A stretch of DNA of 64,000 nucleotides from Arbacia lixula (taxonomy: Eukaryota > Echinodermata > Echinoidea > Arbacioida > Arbaciidae), in the NCBI GenBank assembly GCA_963669155.1, contig OZ022590.1, forward strand, positions 1,884,820-1,948,819, in the 5' to 3' direction. The number at the start of each line of letters is the position of its first letter. The first letter of the stretch is position 1. A program made the position numbers and the translations under genes. Shown here one piece after another: positions 1 through 18,954 of this stretch. The notes under the pieces are model-generated. The model worked only from the letters and a program-made list of their open reading frames with translations, was not told the origin of the DNA and did no database searches.

Positions 1-1975
1 TCTGCAGGTGGTGTATCCTTTTCTTCAGGCCTAAAACTATGAATGTATAGAAGAATATTCTGTGTCATGCAATACATCCCTCCTCTAAATATAGGAACTG
101 AAAACTGCCTCTGAATGGGTTTAATCAACTTTTAGATTTCAAATGGCATATTGGCCGGGTCACCTAAAATAATGTCGAGTACCTACTGACCCTTGCACTG
201 ACATAATCATTGTTCATTGTGATGCATGCAGCCACATGACTTCATCGTTTGTGCAACTGCACGTTTCTGAATATCACAGACCAACAGCTGGTGCAATGTG
301 CAGAGCTTGATAGAAATACAACATAATGCCATCCGGCAACTTCTTTGTAGAGGCATAAAAATGTGGATAATTCACTGATTATGTGGCACAGAAATCTACA
401 ATATTGACCAATCTATTAGTAAATAGGAAAAGGGATCCAATGTTGGGACGAAAATGGGCATCACTGTGTTACATACAAGCCTCTCTGCGCTCTATGTGCA
501 AGGGGAAGGGACCTCTCAACCTCTTTCCAACCAGTAAATCAGTCTCTTTGCAGAGATAAGGAATAACCCCCATCAGCATTCAAGCCTGTTTATCAGTCAT
601 ATTTGGATATTGGGTATAACATATGAAAAAGATAAAATACAAATATTGACACTTCAGCATTGGCAAGGGTGCAAAAATTCACATCAGAATTTATAGAAAA
701 AGAAATCTACTCTTAAGAGGAAACACACAAATATGATTACATAATGCTCTAAATGTCCATGACATCAAATACAGTAAGGAATATCTGCATGTATAAACCT
801 TCCAGTAAAAAAACTAATTCATGTTGAGTATGGACTATGGAGCACAGATATTTATCATAGAAACTTTGTCACAACGGATGAACTGATCACTGTGTCTTAG
901 AATAGTACAAGAAAATAGAAGAAGCTTCAAGCACAAATCATTCAAGAGAGACATCTACGTATGTTTGATGCCATGCATGCACCAGTACAAAATGACAAGC
1001 AAGTATTTCTATAAAAAATGCTATCCATCCTTGGTTATATGTTACATATTTTGGTATCGATACTGTGGTAATAGATCCTTTCTCATAGGAATACATAAAC
1101 TTCAATTTGTAGGTAAGACAGACATTGATGTACAATGTACATTGTATATTTGAATTGATTCCATGCAAAATTGCAAGCAAATATATAAAATGCTATCAAA
1201 CATCCGTCATATATCACACATTTTGGTATCAATGTTGTGGCAATGGATCCCTTCGCATAGGAAAACATCTATTCGTAGATCACATAATGAAAAGAAAAGG
1301 CACAGAAAGATGATACGGTACTGACTGGGAGATATTGAAGGGAGAGAGAAGCTGGAGTAGACTGCGTATCAACTGTCTAGATCAATTCAGGGTGCTGGCT
1401 GGCAGCAGATGAGGTAACTGGACAATCACTGAACAATATTACATATTGGTATCAACTGGAAGATATATTCAAGACAAGATCATATTCTTCTTTTAGCAAA
1501 GACTAACTTAATTTTAGCTTTAAGTATTTTTTTCAAATAAGGTTAGATAACCATTGCTCTTGGCAAGAATCTGAAATTTCAGACTGTCCGAATAAATGTC
1601 TCTTCCTATTATTCTTTTATGGATATCTTGATTCTTTGGTGTAAAAAAGTATCGGGTGGTCACAAATGGAAATATATATACAATGGTGATTATTTACAAA
1701 CTTTAATCACTGAAAATCCGGTGCACAACCTAAACACAGCAGGTAATAAACTAGGTCGATGTGTATGTAAACAAAATGACAATACCTCCTTGTAGCATGT
1801 ATACACACATAAAAGAATGTCAGCAAAGTCATGACAAAATCATAAATCCTTCTGGTACAAGCACAGTTATAGGGGAATGCTGCTATTCTGCACCAGTGAG
1901 ACACGTACTGGTACGTGGTATAGAGCAGCATTCTATGCAGCACAGGAAGTTAAAACTCAAATCAGAGCACAAACA
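1..1975. other. 3' flank of BIVM; no gene recognised
   Basis: The part next to position 1976 is presumably the BIVM 3' UTR, since BIVM is read on the minus strand and ends there. No canonical minus-strand AATAAA was found. The variant ATTAAA (tttaat on the plus strand) near 1699-1704 is a weak candidate poly(A) signal. Short open frames here are not conserved-looking. The only structure seen is a diverged two-copy repeat at about 999-1283. Confidence 0.5.
999..1283. repeat. Diverged two-copy tandem repeat, ~175-bp period
   Basis: Two related blocks, about 999-1110 and 1170-1283, share the same order of words: ATGCTATC, then ACATATTTTGGTATC-like, TGTGG(T/C)AAT, GGATCC or GATCC, and CATAGGAA. 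They differ by many substitutions, so the duplication is old. Open minus-strand frames over both copies look alike only because the DNA is duplicated. Confidence 0.6.
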
Positions 1976-9358
<7,383 letters not shown>

Positions 9359-9368
9359 GATTGAGAGT

Positions 9369-10595
9369 CTGCATTATATTAGGGTAGGGAGCAAATATAC
9401 TATAGTACTGTCTGTCAAAGTGAGATTTTTAATGTTTCCATAACATGTAATAAGGTGTAAGGTGTACAGGAGAACAATACGAGTTCCCATTGTACCCAAA
9501 ACATGAAGAGTAGTGTTTGAGATAGCACATTTGATCCACAGGCACTTGAAGGTGATGATGATGATGATGATAATAATAATAATAATGCTTGAGGAAGTGG
9601 TAGTATGGGAAAAATTGTGAGGTAATTGTGCACAAAATTCATAAATTACCGGTATTTCAGTTTTCTACACAACGTCCATTGTTCAGTCATGCATGCAAAG
9701 ATATAAATGAAAATGACATCGAAATACATGTATGCTGAGAGTTAGGGATACCGATATACTATCATGAGCTCATGATTAAACGCTCATACTTCAAATGAGA
9801 CAACTTGGGGAAAAAAGATGGGAAACAAGGGGAGGGTTACATATTCATCTTCTTTTCAGATCAACAGTTATAGTGAATGGTTCACAAACCGGCCCCTATA
9901 CCGGTACTCTTGAAACCAGTCCCGCGCATTTCTGCTCAATGCTCAATTTCAAAGGATGAATGCGCATTTTGTTGTGTATTTCCACATTAGTAAACAAATG
10001 GCAAGACTTTTCGGAAGAAAAATTAGACAAAATATGCACATCTTTGACAATTGACAATTTTCATTTGAAATATCTGTTTTTCAACTTGCCTTCGTACTTC
10101 CGTGATTTCTTTTTTTATCACAGAAGGTTTGCTTTTATTTTCTCATTCCACTCGGAAGAACATGAATGAGACGCAATACTGGTGAAATGTCGTCACTACT
10201 CATCGGATTGACGGAGTAATTATCGGTAGGGCAGGCCGGCAGGGGTCATGCAGTTTCAAGGTGCAGTATTATGTGAATGTGCAATGTTTTACCAAGTGAT
10301 ATTCGAAGCGCAATTTCTCTGAAAGTTTCTCGTTAATCTTCAATTTAAAAATAGTTCTTTAATCATGTTTATTAATCAGTAGACCTATTTTGTGTTTTCA
10401 TCTTGGTACGAATAGTCTATATTCAAAAGCAAACAAGGTTGTCTGTTTGAGGCACCGGCATCCATCATGATCATGCATAAATATGATTGATGAACAGTCA
10501 GTGTTCTTATTTCTTAAATCTTGGCTCTCTGGAAAACTTACTTACCAACGCACATCAGTAATGATTATGGTATAATAGCGGTGATCACACTCAGT
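9369..10595. other. BIVM 5' intron sequence; nothing else recognised
   Basis: On the minus strand the exon with the BIVM start opens after an AG at 9370-9369, so this stretch is probably intron 1. A minus-strand GTAAGTAAG at 10545-10537 could be the donor of a 5' UTR exon. No coding similarity was seen. Confidence 0.4.
9550..9588. repeat. (GAT)n(AAT)n microsatellite
   Basis: Short compound run: seven GAT-type triplets followed by AAT triplets. It lies just upstream of the BIVM start exon. Confidence 0.85.
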
Positions 10596-10689
10596 GGCAC
10601 AGGGCTATGTGGCCGTTTGGCAACTTTATTCGCCGTCAGCCGCCTTGGCTTAAAAGAGATGTAGTAATGCCTGGCAAGGAAACAAAAAC

Positions 10690-10850
10690 TTTTCCATGCT
10701 GTTAGGCACTCGGAGAAGGCCGTCAAGGCTTGGAGTGTTGACGGAAAAATCTTCGCCGGCCTCGCTACCAGTGGCAGTGATCGTCTCATAAAAAAGTTAA
10801 TAACGTGTGAGGCGGACATTACAAACTTGTGACTGAACTTTTCTGTCTAG
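10690..10850 (+). pseudogene. C-terminal remnant of LINE ORF1
   Basis: One plus-strand frame, open from just after a stop near 10670, ends at TGA 10848-10850. It reads AVRHSEKAVKAWSVDGKIFA and then GLATSGSDRLIKKL. The pattern of small residues, then W-x-x-D/N-G-K-I-F, is the usual C-terminal end of ORF1 proteins in CR1/L2/Jockey LINEs (remembered family pattern). The upstream portion is not open in the same frame, so ORF1 is truncated or decayed. Confidence 0.6.
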
Positions 10851-11128
10851 TAATTCTGTACTTGTAAGTTTCCTATATTTATGATAAATATGTCTTGTTT
10901 ACTTACCGTTCCTTTCTTGCCTTTGTTCATTTTATATTACTCCCGTTTTCCTACTTGGTTTCGCCTTCAGTCTTTTATCTATCGTTTCAACATTGTTATT
11001 TCCCCCCAAAGGTGTCTCCTCTTCCTTAGACTCTATTCCTTATCCTCTCTTTTTTATTTCAGTTGGCCTTTTGATAAATCTCAGACCACGGTGTCACTGC
11101 ACAGTATCTATGTTCTTTCTCTATCAAT

Positions 11129-14100
11129 ATGAGCGAAAGTGACGATGAAGTGTGTAATTTCCTTGAATCCAATACGAGCACCTTGGAACAATTTGATGAA
11201 AATGGTGATCAGATTACAATAAATTGTGAATATTGCACTGAACATCAATTCTTCGATTTAGTCTGTGGCTCAAAGAGCAATGACCTTGCTTTAATTCACT
11301 TGAATATTCGTAGTATGTGTAAGAATTTTGAAAGTTTCAGTGCTTTCACCAAGTGTATTAGCTCAGGATTCGCAGCAATAGGTGTTACTGAAACTTGGTT
11401 TCCCACTGATCTCGATGCTAACCTATATTCCATTCCTGGTTATAACCTGGTTTTTAATAACAGACAAAGTAAAAAGGGTGGAGGGGTGGCTCTTTATATT
11501 CCATCTATGTTGGATTACCAAGTATGTCATGAACTTACTATCATGAATGATGTGTTAGAAACTATATTTGTTGATGTTAACATACCAGGAAAGCGAAATG
11601 TTGTTTTAGGAGTTGTTTATAGACCACCGCATAGTAATACAAACCTCTTTATAGATGAAGTACATGATATACTGTCAAATCCATTACTTAATAACAAGAC
11701 AATGTTTCTCATGGGTGATTATAATCTGAACTTGCTCTCTTGTGATGAAAATAGCTCTGTTGATGAATTTTTGAACATGTTGGTGTCCTTCTCCTTGATG
11801 CCTCTCATTACTAAACCTACAAGAGTAACTGATCACTCTTCTACTCTCATTGACAATATTTTCAGCAATTTACAACCTTTTCCAGTAGCTGGCATCATAA
11901 TTTCTGATCTGTCTGACCATTTCCCTGTATATACCAAAGTGCCACTTAGCAAACAATCTCTCACTACTACTCAAAATAATCGTATCCGTATGAGTAACTC
12001 AGAGAATATTGCAAGGCTTAAGGAGGCGCTAATCGCAACTGACTGGAGTGATGTTCTACTTGATCAAAATGCTGATAGCTCTTTCGATAACTTCTTTAGC
12101 AAATTCTTATTGTTGTATGATTTGAATATACCTTTATGTAAAAGGAATAGAGGAAATCGCAAGAAAATCCCTATAATGCCATGGATTACAAAATCGTTGT
12201 TGAAGTCAATAAATACGAAAAATAAGCTATATTACAAATACAAAACAGCTAAATCAGAACAGTCACATAAAAAATATACGAGATATCGGAACACCCTAAC
12301 TACAATCTTACGTGCTTCAAAGAAAAGTTATTACTCCACTCAGTTTCAGAGAACCTTTAAAGACATAAAAGGAACATGGAAAGTAATAAAACAAGTTTTT
12401 AAGAGCAAGAACGTAGCATCAAGTACTCGATCTATGGAAATTGATGGAGAATTAGTAGATGATGAGAAATCTATTGTAGAAAACTTCAATAATTACTTTT
12501 GTAATATTGGTCCGAAACTATCGGAGGGCATACCTAACTGTGATAAATCATTTCGTGATTTCTTAAGACACCCTAATGAGCAGAGTTTGTTTATGATGCC
12601 AACGAATGAGGGGGAGGTACTTAGTTTGGTAAATTCTTTGAAGATTGGGAAAAGCCCTGGATGTGATAATATCTCCAACAGTCTAATTAAAGGTGTTGCA
12701 CCAGGAATTGTAAAGCCGTTAGTGCACATTTTTAATTTGTCGATGACAAATGGCATTGTACCCAGGAATATGAAAGTTGCAAAGGTTGTCCCAATTTTTA
12801 AGAAGGGCGACTCCAAGCTCTTGACAAACTATCGGCCCATCTCTCTGTTAACAGGGTTCTCTAAAATTCTTGAAAAACTTATTTACTTGAGAAGTGTTAA
12901 GTTTCTCAATGCAAGTAAAATTTTTTCCAACTTTCAATTTGGCTTCCGTGAGAAACATACTACCACCCATGCTATATTGCACTTCATCAATAAAGTTTCT
13001 GATGCCCTGGATAACCATATGCACACAATTGGAATATTCTTGGATTACTCTAAGGCATTTGATACAGTAGATCATAACATTTTGTTAAGTAAATTATCGC
13101 ACTATGGGATCAGAGGTGCAGCCCTGGACTGGTTCAGGAGCTATTTAGCTGACAGGCAGCAATTTGTATCCATTCATGGTTTTGCTTCAGAGTTACAAAA
13201 TGTTACCTGTGGAGTGCCGCAAGGATCTCTTCTTGGTCCTCTTTTATTCATTCTTTATATTAATGATTTCCAATACTCTTCCAATGTATTATCTTTTATA
13301 CTGTTTGCAGATGATTCCAGCATATTTTTTTCACACAAAGATGTTCAAGTCCTTTTGCAAACAATTAACTCAGAGTTATGTAATATTACAGCATGGATTC
13401 AAGCCAATAAACTGTCCCTAAATCTAAAAAAAACTAACTATATGATGTATAGCAATTCAATTAAGCTGTTGCCTAGGGATATCATATTCAATGGTGCTGT
13501 GATAGATAGGGTGGTTTCAACTAAATTCCTAGGTCTCCATATTGACGAAAAATTAACATGGAAAACTCATATAAATAATCTATGCAAAACATTGTCAAAG
13601 AATACTGGTGTAATTCGAAGGCTAAAATATTCTCTTCCTCAAAGCGTTTTATTCATTTTGTATTCAACTTTAATTCTACCTTATATCAATTATGGTGTCC
13701 TTGCGTGGGGTAAATCTCTTAAAACACAATTAGATAAACTCTTCTTGGTCCAAAAGAGGGTAATACGAACAATCTGTGATGCTGACTTTCGAGCTCATAC
13801 AAATCCTCTGTTCCATCATCATAGAATCTTAAAGGTAGAAGACATTTACTATATGCAATTGGGTTCCCTAATGTACGATCTTAACTCGGGTGTACTGCCG
13901 CTGGCATTAGCCCAAATGTTCAAGAAAAACAATGAAATTCACAATTATGCCACAAGACATGCTTCTGCATTCCATTTACCCCATGCACGGACTAAGTTTA
14001 CTCTCAACACTTTAATTTGCACGGGACCAAGGTTCTGGAACTCTCTTGACTCAAGTATTAGTCGTTCTGTCAGTATTTCTGTTTTCAAACGCAAACTGAA

Positions 14101-14137
14101 GTTACACTTATTGAATAACTACCTAGTTGATTCTTAA
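11129..14137 (+). CDS. LINE ORF2: APE endonuclease plus reverse transcriptase
   Basis: 1002 codons without interruption. The N-terminal half (about 53-270) is an AP-type endonuclease: LIHLNIRSM (N59), GVTETW (E88), GVVYRPP, MGDYNLNLL (D197, N199) and the closing SDHFPV (D263, H264). The middle (about 540-780) is a reverse transcriptase: FKKGD, NYRPISLLTGFSKILEKL, FGFREKHTTTHAI, FLDYSKAFDTVDH (D639, D645), GVPQGSLLGPLLF and FADD at 726-729 holding the catalytic Asp pair. The last 200 residues match the conserved LINE tail (YATRHAS, TGPRFWNSL). All catalytic residues seen are present, so the enzyme may be functional. The start ATG overlaps the TGA of an upstream 83-codon frame as ATGA. Confidence 0.95.
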   Translation: MSESDDEVCNFLESNTSTLEQFDENGDQITINCEYCTEHQFFDLVCGSKSNDLALIHLNIRSMCKNFESFSAFTKCISSGFAAIGVTETWFPTDLDANLYSIPGYNLVFNNRQSKKGGGVALYIPSMLDYQVCHELTIMNDVLETIFVDVNIPGKRNVVLGVVYRPPHSNTNLFIDEVHDILSNPLLNNKTMFLMGDYNLNLLSCDENSSVDEFLNMLVSFSLMPLITKPTRVTDHSSTLIDNIFSNLQPFPVAGIIISDLSDHFPVYTKVPLSKQSLTTTQNNRIRMSNSENIARLKEALIATDWSDVLLDQNADSSFDNFFSKFLLLYDLNIPLCKRNRGNRKKIPIMPWITKSLLKSINTKNKLYYKYKTAKSEQSHKKYTRYRNTLTTILRASKKSYYSTQFQRTFKDIKGTWKVIKQVFKSKNVASSTRSMEIDGELVDDEKSIVENFNNYFCNIGPKLSEGIPNCDKSFRDFLRHPNEQSLFMMPTNEGEVLSLVNSLKIGKSPGCDNISNSLIKGVAPGIVKPLVHIFNLSMTNGIVPRNMKVAKVVPIFKKGDSKLLTNYRPISLLTGFSKILEKLIYLRSVKFLNASKIFSNFQFGFREKHTTTHAILHFINKVSDALDNHMHTIGIFLDYSKAFDTVDHNILLSKLSHYGIRGAALDWFRSYLADRQQFVSIHGFASELQNVTCGVPQGSLLGPLLFILYINDFQYSSNVLSFILFADDSSIFFSHKDVQVLLQTINSELCNITAWIQANKLSLNLKKTNYMMYSNSIKLLPRDIIFNGAVIDRVVSTKFLGLHIDEKLTWKTHINNLCKTLSKNTGVIRRLKYSLPQSVLFILYSTLILPYINYGVLAWGKSLKTQLDKLFLVQKRVIRTICDADFRAHTNPLFHHHRILKVEDIYYMQLGSLMYDLNSGVLPLALAQMFKKNNEIHNYATRHASAFHLPHARTKFTLNTLICTGPRFWNSLDSSISRSVSISVFKRKLKLHLLNNYLVDS

Positions 14138-14849
14138 GCCATGTTCAAAGTTGTGGTACAGGTGTACTGCCGTGTTTTATTTTGAAAGTTGAACACGATC
14201 CACATGTACATACATGTGGGACCTGCCAACTCACCTTTTCTTCTTCCTATCTTTTTCTGTCATTTACCAGCTTTTAATAATCCTCGCTCTCTCTCTCCCA
14301 CCCAGCCCTATACCCTTTTATATCTTCATGTTGTTTTTCCCCACTTTCCCCACCCTCTTTTGTAAATAAGCCTCTTCTCCCCACCCTTTTCATTGATTTA
14401 GTTAACCATGTTAGTATCTAAAGTTGTTTAGTTATTTGTTCTAGTACTCAAGTGTCTTTGTGTTCTGCCTAAAAAGATATCTATTGTATTCATGTTTGTA
14501 CTACATGTATTAAATCAGACTGGTCGTTTTTTAACATGTTATTGCCATGAGGGACCTGACTCTAACAAGCTATGCTTTCATAAGGTCTCCTCGTCTTTCT
14601 ATCTTCTCTCTGATGCAACATTTAAACTTGTTCCATATTACTGTTTCTTTATGTACACTGTCACTCGTTGTTAATCTGTAAAATTGTATCTGAAGAAAGA
14701 CAAATAAACTTGAACCTTGACTTGAACCTTGACATAGCAATAACAAACCCACCTATCAAGTATCATGCCCATCCCCTGGCACGCAGAATTAACGTTAAAT
14801 ACGAACACAGAAAACAGAATGGATTATCTAATTTAGACTATGCTTATTC

Positions 14850-15025
14850 TACTTACCATTAAGTTTTGAAGCCCCTCAATCAAACGATAATACGATGTAA
14901 TCAAAAATGTGTAGATTCTAGCTGCCGTTTCACACAGTTCTGCATGACAGTTGATATCGACATAATTTATTGCTGAGCATTTATTTTAAGCGACCAATAA
15001 GACTTCCGGCGTCTGCTACGCCGAG
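14850..15025 (-). promoter_or_regulatory. Candidate distal first exon and promoter of BIVM
   Basis: On the minus strand, CCGGAAGT (ETS-type core, 15009-15002) and ATTGG (CCAAT box, 14998-14994) lie close together. About 130 bases downstream is a consensus donor GTAAGT near 14856. This would make a 5' UTR exon joined to the acceptor at 9369, with the LINE inside intron 1. There is no transcript evidence; another minus-strand donor at 10545 is an alternative. Confidence 0.3.
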
Positions 15026-17099
15026 CTTAAACTTGTGCTATGGTGTCTTCGAAAAAAATAAATTAAACATTTAAAACGTTTCGTGGAATAAAATAAAGTG
15101 ACAAGACGAAAGTCACATGCTTGTGCTGGGAATTTTTGTTTGGGTCTTTCTGTTTCATTATTAAAATCAGGGCTCAAACCAATATTATTACAAAAGGCAT
15201 ACACAGGATATAGAAAATATATATAATATTGATTGTTGTTGTGCTGCAGGGCCATATATGTTGCACAGGTGAATTTTCTATTATTGTAAAATACAATCAA
15301 TGGTAACTGCCATGGCAACAACCAATGAGCTCTTATTATTGCACAAGTGCAATCCCAAAGCGCTTACGTTAAACTCAAACAAGCTTTTGTACATGTAGCA
15401 AAAAAAGAAGGGACGATCCGATTGCTGAAAATTAAGGTGTGTTTTAAAGACCTTTGAGGACATAACATTTTCGAAAGTTCTTTATAAGGAAACAATTTTA
15501 AATGCTAACAGGTACATGTGCATAAATGCGAAGGCAATTTCGCAAATAGCTGGGCATAGACAAATGAATACAACACTTTCTAAGCATGCTTTATTACGTA
15601 GCAAATAAAATAAGACCATTAAACCAACATATATATATATATCTTTTAAATCATCTCATATCTTTAGTTAATCAGATATGGCCGTCACCAGGGGGGGGGG
15701 GGGGGGGGTATGGAGGGTGCGAACACACACCCCTCCAGACCACAATTTAAAAAAAAAATAGAAGGGGGCGAGTTATTTTTGTGTGTGTGTGTGTTTTGTA
15801 CAAACAACCCAGCAATAATCTAATGTTCAAAATAAAGCAAACAGCTTTTGTATAGAATCCAACTGAAATCCAAATCCGTATTTTTAAACTGCAGGGAATT
15901 TCTTTGATATTTATTGGCAGGTGAACTAGATGTCCATATACTACATTGTGATATATTATGGGCAAGTGTCTCTGTTTATATTTGTGTGAGCAGTCTTCAA
16001 ATTTTGGAGGCTTCAAGTCAGGTACCTCGGTTAAGCTTTCATAGATTTGTAAATAGAAGTATGATGAAAGAAATGAATTATTTGGAAGTATATATTTCAA
16101 TTAATTAAGTGTTACATAAATATACAAAGGGATTAAAAAAAACATTTAAAAATCCACAGCTCGGAATACTAAGTTTGTTAGCTATTGTTAGACGAAGCCT
16201 CTGAAACCCTTAAAGAACGCAAAAGGAAGAACAGGGGGGAAATATAGTCTGAAAAATGAAACATGACATTTAATTCAATGCGATAAGGAATATTTCATAC
16301 ATGTTACATTCACGGAAAAAAAAATCGCCCCCTGGACTGTATTTAGCAATCCGCCGACAACGAACGTTGGTGGCGCATCACATACAAAAAAAAATCACCC
16401 TCAATTTTTCTCCGGCCGGGCGGACAGATTCGTGGAGTCGCGCAATCAGTGGTCTGGCCTGGCGCGGTGCACGCGTGTGCGTACTATGTGAATCAGTGGC
16501 GTAATGTGGGAGAAGAGGCGGACGATAAAATACGGCCAGTATTTGGACTTACTCCGAGGCCGCGACGAAACCCAGAGTTAGAGTTGACGGTGAAAACTGG
16601 CATGTCGCATTCTCCTCGTAGTTTCCAAAGATAGGCATTGCGTAATTCAGAGTGCGAACACGCCCACCTGCACCATAGTACATATAGTCCGTATGATGGG
16701 GGGCCCATATTCGCCGCACTTTCGATTTGAAACGAAAACAAATGCGTATTTCGATATACTCTTACACTAAATTACACTTAATTTCATGCCTTATATTTCC
16801 AAAATCATATTACAGAGACATTTTAAGTAAGCACTTACGAATAAATGTATTTTCAGTGCATAACTGTTAGCCTGTCAATATTTGTCGACGATAAAGTTGT
16901 GGCCCTTAAACGCCGCACCGTTTACGTGTATTGTCAATGGGCTTTTCCTGATCGATTATGTGTTCGATTTCATGGTGACTTGGTGATTTGAATAAAAAAG
17001 AAAAAAAAAAGAAATTTTTAGTTTGCTTGTTCATGTGATTTACGTTTGAAGTGGAATATTGATAGAAGAATTCTATTTTCTTTAAGGCTACCCTAGATG

Positions 17100-17660
17100 T
17101 TTAATGGAACGTGGTCCGAAAAAAGAGACTGCCACAATACGAGAGTCTTCATTTCGATCGCATTTTCTCGGAACGCGTATGATGTAGTGCCGAAGGCATG
17201 CGCATCACGATCACACTGACTTCTCCGTTCGGCTACCGAAGCGATCGCGGAGCGGGTTCGCGGCAGGAATTTTGGAGAAAACAGACTTTCTGGTCGGCAA
17301 ATAATTTTGACCTTTACGGAATAATGTGATTTTTTGTAGCTTAAAATTTCAAAAGACGATAATTAGATGAAACTTGCGTTTTTTTGACTCGTAATTGCGT
17401 AGCATGACAGAAACTGTTGTGCCGACGGTGATTCTGTAGTCTCACGCGTGATACGCTTACCATTTTGTTCTGATACGCATTTTTGCTAGTGCGTCGATTA
17501 AGGGCCCCGCGGTGAGAATGGGCCACTAGCCATATACCCGATTGAAGCGGTTTAACCCGTCCTGCAAAAAGTGTACGTAGTACGTATGCGCAGATTATAT
17601 ATGCGGTCAGTCCCGTACGAACAATTCAAGAAACATCCAGGGAAAAAGAAGCAGGCAAGT
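17100..17660. promoter_or_regulatory. CpG-rich block, possible bidirectional promoter
   Basis: Locally dense in CpG (GATCGCGG, GGTTCGCGG, ACGCGTGATACGC) compared with its AT-rich surroundings. On the minus strand an ATG sits directly before a GTAAGC donor at about 17465. On the plus strand AGCAG followed by GCAAGT near 17655 resembles a GC-AG donor that could splice to the serpin acceptor at 18945. These marks fit a shared promoter for BIVM (minus) and the serpin (plus) but are not decisive. Confidence 0.3.
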
Positions 17661-18426
17661 AATTAGTAAATCTACTAAAACCGAAATAATCAGCAGAATT
17701 TCACCGTTATAATGAGTGATCAAATTATATTAGGCTGAACTAATTTTATGTTTAGAAATACCGGAAAATGTCCAAGCAGCACGTAACTTCAGTTGCGATC
17801 GAGGCACTTCCTCTTTGGCCCCGTACAGTGCGTGACATTGACTTGAGTCTTACTTACTATTTAGTTTAATTCAATGTTCCCACATGAAGAAATCACAAGG
17901 TGTCAAGTCAAGGGACTTAGCTTAGGAGACCATTCCACTTCGGGATTGAGTGAAATTACCCTTTCCAAGAATGGGTCATGTAGTCGATCCGTTGTAAACA
18001 ATTAATGTATTCATGCATGTGTGATATCACTGAAACAATTCAGCTTGAGCTTTATCAACACACATTTCTGAAAACTAGATGTGTGCATGTGGAATTCAAT
18101 CATTAGCCCAAAGTTGCCAAAAGGGTTTAGCGCCAGTCATCTTCAAAGACAAAGAACTCATCAATGTGTGATATTACTGATTTGGGAAACATACCAAATG
18201 AAAGATGTTAATTTTTGTTGCACTTCATATCTAATTCTACTAATAAGTGTGAAAACTTCTAGCATCTGAATGTCTATCTAATATTATATATTATAAATTG
18301 CGTGCATACATGTATATCTAGTAATAAGTGTGAAAACGTATGCTTTTTGAATTATCATCTGAACATACTGTAGATTACCTTTTTTTATGCGCTCTGTATA
18401 TGAACACAACAACAAAAGTAAGTCCC

Positions 18427-18830
18427 GGCCCCCCCCCCCCCCCCCCCCCCCAATAATCAAAGGAGTTTTGGGCAAAATTGCTTTGCAGAATTGTTTCTTA
18501 ACTTACTGACTAACTTCTGTATGAAAGTCACATTGATCCGAATAGTCATGCATGAGTGGACACATTTTAAAGGCAAAAATAAAACTTTTCAGTCGTAGCA
18601 CAAGGGAAATTTGGGGATTCTGTCATCATTGGCTTGCCATGCATTTTTGATGAATTCCCTTTCATTTTTGATGAATGTCCTTTCATTATTTATCATTCAT
18701 CTCTCGATGCACTATACCTATCCCAACACTTAACCCATTGTTCTGGTTGAGTGAGCACCGCGTTTAACAAATACTCATCCCTCTTGACTTTCAAACTTTC
18801 AAAAACCGTTCATTTTTGGGAAGAAAAAAA
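18427..18830 (+). mobile_element. Remnant of the repeat also nested in the downstream hAT element
   Basis: After a ~25-base C run, the stretch 18456-18820 aligns by eye with 24117-24490: GTTTTGGGCAAAAT, TTACTGACTAACTTCTGT (TTATTG in the other copy), TTTATCATTCATCTCTCGATGCAC and an AATACTC..CCTCT tail. It lies in the 5' region of the serpin, ending about 115 bases before its acceptor. Confidence 0.75.
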
Positions 18831-18954
18831 ATTCTTGTCACTACTCTGTATTGCATTTTTACTTGACGTTCCTCATACATCCCCATTTTTTCTTACAATT
18901 CTTATCTTTATTTCTCTTTTTTTTCTTCTACATGTATATATGCAGATAACAAAC

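Larger units (their letters stand above)
10600..14745 (+). mobile_element. Non-LTR retrotransposon, Jockey/CR1-group LINE, 5' truncated or eroded
   Basis: Order on the plus strand: tail of ORF1 (about 10690-10850), a ~280-bp spacer, an intact ORF2 (11129-14137), a ~600-bp 3' UTR, and a 3' terminus made of a short repeat (ACTTGAACCTTG, repeated twice) ending near 14738. Short 3' repeats instead of poly(A) are typical of CR1/L2-like groups. The 5' boundary and the target duplication were not found. The element lies antisense to BIVM, probably in its first intron. The intact ORF2 suggests recent arrival. Confidence 0.88.
14746..18420. other. Gene-poor spacer with CpG-rich blocks and simple repeats
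   Basis: No coding region recognised. Contains a T(AT)n run near 15632, an 18-base G run at 15692-15709 inside a GGCCGTCACCAGGGG context, a (GT)n run at 15780, and CpG-containing DNA at about 16320-17660. Candidate promoters for the flanking genes are listed separately. Confidence 0.5.

Noticed and set aside
10881-11132. 83-codon frame as LINE ORF1
   Set aside because: Hydrophobic composition with no ORF1 motif; the recognisable ORF1 tail is at 10690-10850 in another frame.
15692-15709. Long G and C homopolymers (also 18428, 23744, 23822, 25637, 52369, 53851, 53976)
   Set aside because: As features they carry no information. Several sit inside hAT-like elements, and exact lengths may be sequencing artefacts.
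18751-18954. N-terminal extension of the serpin, possibly a signal anchor
   Set aside because: It runs through a transposon remnant, a T-rich pyrimidine tract and a splice acceptor; serpin similarity starts at 18955.
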